In this document: piece after piece, positions 5,691 to 7,352 of the stretch
Layout: the number at the start of each line of letters is the position of its first letter
Numbering within the stretch: the stretch's first letter is position 1
Source: a bacterium
GTDB lineage: Bacteria; JAMCPX01
Length of the DNA stretch: 7,352 nucleotides
Assembly (NCBI GenBank): GCA_021800575.1
Contig: JAJYYW010000066.1
Span: forward strand, 1-7,352
Direction of reading: 5' to 3'
Made by a program: the position numbers and the translations under genes
The notes under the pieces: generated by a model
What the model saw: the letters and a program-made list of their open reading frames with translations, nothing else
Databases searched by the model: none
What the model was told of the DNA's origin: nothing

Positions 5691-6033
5691 GAATATCTGG
5701 TATTTTGTAGATGACGGCGGTCGTTCTCCTGTTAAGGAATTTATACGTGATTTGCCCCTTAATGAGCGAACGAAGGTGTTTGCTTATATTGAAGAGTTAA
5801 GAAAGCAAGGGCACAATCTCCGGCGCCCCTTGGCTGCTCCTTTAAAGGACGGTATTTATGAGCTTCGGCCAAAAGCAAATAGATTATTTTATTTCTTTTA
5901 TTTGAAAGAGAATGTCGTTATTGTTCATGCAATAAAGAAAAAAACAGATAAGGTATCGGAACATGACATTAATTTGTCACTAAAAAGAAAAGAGCAAATC
6001 GAAGAACGCAAAAATAATATTACAAAGGGGTAA
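5689..6033 (+). CDS. HigB/RelE-superfamily toxin, phage Gp49-like
   Basis: A 114-residue basic protein of the Gp49-like/HigB family, relatives of RelE that cleave mRNA on the ribosome. Family features are NIWYFVDDGGRSPVKEFIRDLP at the N-terminus, the helical segment EELRKQGHNLRRPLAAPLKDGIYELRP (35-61) and the strands RLFYFFYLKENVVIVHAIKKKTDKV (65-89). The lysine-rich AIKKKT strand and conserved Arg60 fit the expected active surface. The ATG at 5689 matches the family start, but the ribosome site is poor and the predicted leader is only about eight bases, so translation may be near-leaderless and weak. Toxin-first order, a four-base gap and an HTH antitoxin next door are typical of HigBA. The gene is AT-rich compared with the preceding recombinase. 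Ribosome dependence is inferred from the family. Confidence 0.85.
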   Translation: MNIWYFVDDGGRSPVKEFIRDLPLNERTKVFAYIEELRKQGHNLRRPLAAPLKDGIYELRPKANRLFYFFYLKENVVIVHAIKKKTDKVSEHDINLSLKRKEQIEERKNNITKG

Positions 6034-6037
6034 GATT

Positions 6038-6388
6038 ATGAAAGTTAGATTAGAAAATGTCCAAAAACATCTTAACGAAGAGTTGAGGGATCCAAAATTT
6101 AAAAAAGCGTATGAACTCGAAAGAATTAAGGTCGCTATGGCCCAAAAAATAGCCGAAATCAGGGACGAACACAACCTGAAACAATCCGAGCTTGCCCGCA
6201 AAATGAAGGTTTCTCAACAGTTCATTTCGCAAGTGGAAAGCGGACAAAATAATTTGACATTAGAAACGCTTCTGAAACTCTCCCATTCTCTGAATACCAG
6301 CATCCGTATTTCATTTTCCACTAAGCCCAGTCGCCATGCTTGTATTACGGTAGCTTCAGATTTACACCCCGGGGGCCGGCACAAGTAA
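6038..6388 (+). CDS. HigA-like XRE-family antitoxin
   Basis: A 116-residue protein. An N-terminal region of about 30 residues (ENVQKHLNEELRDPKFKKAYE) is typical of antitoxins paired with Gp49-like toxins. It is followed by a five-helix XRE/Cro-type helix-turn-helix (about 35-88: QKIAEIRDEHNLKQSELARK, then VSQQFISQVESGQNNLTLETLLKLSHSL). It should bind the toxin and repress the promoter through the ATACAAG/CTTGTAT palindrome at 5652-5671. A good AAGGGG site at 6025-6030 lies just before the ATG, much stronger than the toxin's, which would favour antitoxin excess. The gene starts four bases after the toxin stop. The tail after about residue 97 (SRHACITVASDLHPGGRHK) is GC-richer and less conserved-looking, and may have been altered by a junction downstream of the domain. 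Confidence 0.88.
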   Translation: MKVRLENVQKHLNEELRDPKFKKAYELERIKVAMAQKIAEIRDEHNLKQSELARKMKVSQQFISQVESGQNNLTLETLLKLSHSLNTSIRISFSTKPSRHACITVASDLHPGGRHK

Positions 6389-6549
6389 AACTATCCCGTA
6401 AACGTTAAAAAAGGGTGGCTAAAAAAGGGGTAACGAAAAGGGCAGGGCGGTTTCACTCTGAGGACCTTACTCATCGAGGGTATGCTAAAAAACGGACGTT
6501 TATGTTCAGGGAATATTATAACGCGCGTGTTAGATTCATTTATCCAGCA
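6389..6549. other. Intergenic region between convergent genes
   Basis: This 161-base stretch separates the plus-strand HigBA pair from the minus-strand propeller gene. It holds a directly repeated purine-rich motif (TAAAAAAGGG at 6406-6415 and CTAAAAAAGGGG nearby, 6420-6431) and a short inverted pair TAAACGT / ACGTTTA near 6399 and 6495. I see no convincing terminator, RNA gene or recombinase remnant. A GTG-started frame (6415-6684) exists but has no recognisable domain and runs antisense into the propeller gene. Confidence 0.4.
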
Positions 6550-7242
6550 TTACGGCCATTGGGGACCGGTGTATGGCCAATATTGTGGGCCTTTGGTGAT
6601 GCCTATAAATTCAGTCACCGTGTTATTGTCATAATTCACAGCCCAAATATTGCCAGACATATCCACAATAGCGGCAACCGATAGTATAGAATTGGTACCA
6701 TTGTACGTATTAATAAGATTTCCGGAAGAAGACAGCTCCGTCATCGTATGAACACTTCTATTGGATATCCACACGTTGCCTGATGCATCTATGGCTACGC
6801 TTCTGGGCCATAATCCTGCATCGTATGTACCGATGCTTACACCGGCTGAAGATAATTCCGTTACCGTGTTACTCCCTGAATCCGCCACCCACACATTGCC
6901 TGAGCTATCTATGGCAATTCCGGTCGGAGTAAGTCCTACACCATAAGTTCCGATAAGGCTCCCCGATGAAGAGAGCTTTGTTACTATATTACCGATCCAA
7001 TTTGTTATCCACACATTCCCGGATGCATCAATAGCAATACCATAAGGATATGAGCCCGCACTATATGTTACAAGGACACCACTGGAAGGTGAAAGCTTGC
7101 TAACATCATTACTCTGCATGTTGGTTATCCAAATATTCCCGGATGCATCTATAGCTATGGATGTGGGCTGTAAAATCGAATAATAGGTCGCGATTATGGC
7201 ACCGGAAGACGAAAGTTTAATTACAGTGTATAGCTTTTTCAA
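6550..7242 (-). pseudogene. NHL/Vgb-like beta-propeller repeat protein, 5'-truncated
   Basis: The minus-strand frame encodes five tandem blades with the motif (G/S)(I/V)AIDxSGN(V/I)W(I/V)xN and a connecting TVTxLSSSG segment, at about 40-residue spacing. This resembles NHL or virginiamycin-B-lyase-like propellers, which are usually secreted. The C-terminus after the last blade (ITKGPQYWPYTGPQWP) is aromatic and proline-rich. The first codon available is a TTG at 7242 with no ribosome site, and there is no signal peptide. The frame continues upstream only to a TAA at 7288-7290 through unrelated-looking codons. Blade homology begins at about LYTVIKL, so a secretion signal and probably one or more blades have been lost, with a junction near 7230-7247. 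I therefore treat it as a 5'-deleted gene, although a short cytoplasmic product cannot be excluded. It converges on the HigBA pair. No catalytic residues are recognisable. Confidence 0.75.
6645..7160 (-). repeat. Tandem 120-base repeats encoding propeller blades
   Basis: Blade boundaries recur at the DNA level. ACACGTTGCC at 6771, ACACATTGCC at 6891, ACACATTCCC at 7011 and AAATATTCCC at 7131 are exactly 120 bases apart, each followed by a variant of the GATGCATCTATAGC block. A more diverged fifth copy begins at 6645, 126 bases before the second. The exact 40-codon period suggests amplification by duplication. Confidence 0.8.
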
Positions 7243-7265
7243 AACTGGACTTTTGGTAAGAGAGA

Positions 7266-7352
7266 CTAAGCGACATATTTCCTCCTGTTATTTTGCATAA
7301 TCCGTTCCAGCCGTGCACGCTGGAGGTTTTCTTTCCTTACCCGCAACACATC
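7266..7352 (-). CDS. C-terminal tail of an unidentified minus-strand gene (start outside window)
   Basis: A minus-strand frame enters from the right edge and ends at a TAG (7268-7266), giving 28 residues, DVLRVRKENLQRARLERIMQ followed by NNRRKYVA. The Arg/Lys-rich tail would fit a DNA-binding protein or transposase, but 28 residues cannot identify a family. Within its end, AGGAGG (complement of 7281-7286) precedes an ATG (7276-7274) whose frame reads MSLSLSYQKSSFEKAIHCN and stops at 7217. That looks like the start of a second overlapping gene cut off at the junction with the propeller gene. An insertion-sequence end near 7245 is possible. I have no positive family match. Confidence 0.35.
   Translation of the reverse strand, partial: DVLRVRKENLQRARLERIMQNNRRKYVA

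Noticed and set aside
6415..6684. GTG-started 89-codon frame, MAKKGVTKRAGRF and onward
   Set aside because: The basic start looks tempting, but half of it runs antisense through the propeller gene, there is no good ribosome site and no known domain.

Overview
The window looks like part of a chromosome from a Gram-negative-type bacterium. It carries the end of a housekeeping ClpB disaggregase, a DUF1972-type glycosyltransferase, a lipobox lipoprotein and secreted-type beta-propeller proteins. The taxon cannot be fixed from sequence alone. The mix of PKD-like and NHL-repeat proteins, toxin-antitoxin pairs and small serine recombinases would suit Nitrospirota or Desulfobacterota, but that is a guess.

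Layout. Positions 2-871 hold the C-terminal third of clpB, followed at 930-2045 by an intact GT-B glycosyltransferase on the same strand. These two are GC-rich and look like the stable backbone. From about 2046 the region becomes accessory. It contains a decayed 5' fragment of a serine recombinase gene (2130-2297), a lipoprotein with PKD-like repeats split by an apparent -1 frameshift (2418-4189) and a strong terminator (4219-4249). Then come a second, very short recombinase 5' fragment (4264-4318), a CopG/VapC-type toxin-antitoxin pair (4383-5038) and a full-length serine recombinase (5026-5619). A HigBA-like toxin-antitoxin pair (5689-6388) follows. On the minus strand sits an NHL/Vgb-like beta-propeller gene without a proper 5' end (6550-7242), and at the right edge the tail of an unidentified minus-strand gene.

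How the parts may work together. Three copies of the recombinase 5' end, all on the plus strand, separate the cargo genes: glycosyltransferase | copy 1 | lipoprotein | copy 2 | CopG/VapC pair | full-length copy 3 | HigBA pair. This could be a cassette-like accumulation of cargo at a recombinase gene, or independent insertions and deletions at a hotspot. The two toxin-antitoxin pairs are visibly more AT-rich than the recombinase and backbone genes, and each has its own promoter with an overlapping palindromic operator. They were probably acquired horizontally and may stabilise the region. Inverted repeats lie at the right-hand breakpoint of both recombinase fragments. The repeated recombinase starts are the most unusual structure here. 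Their link to cargo movement is inference.
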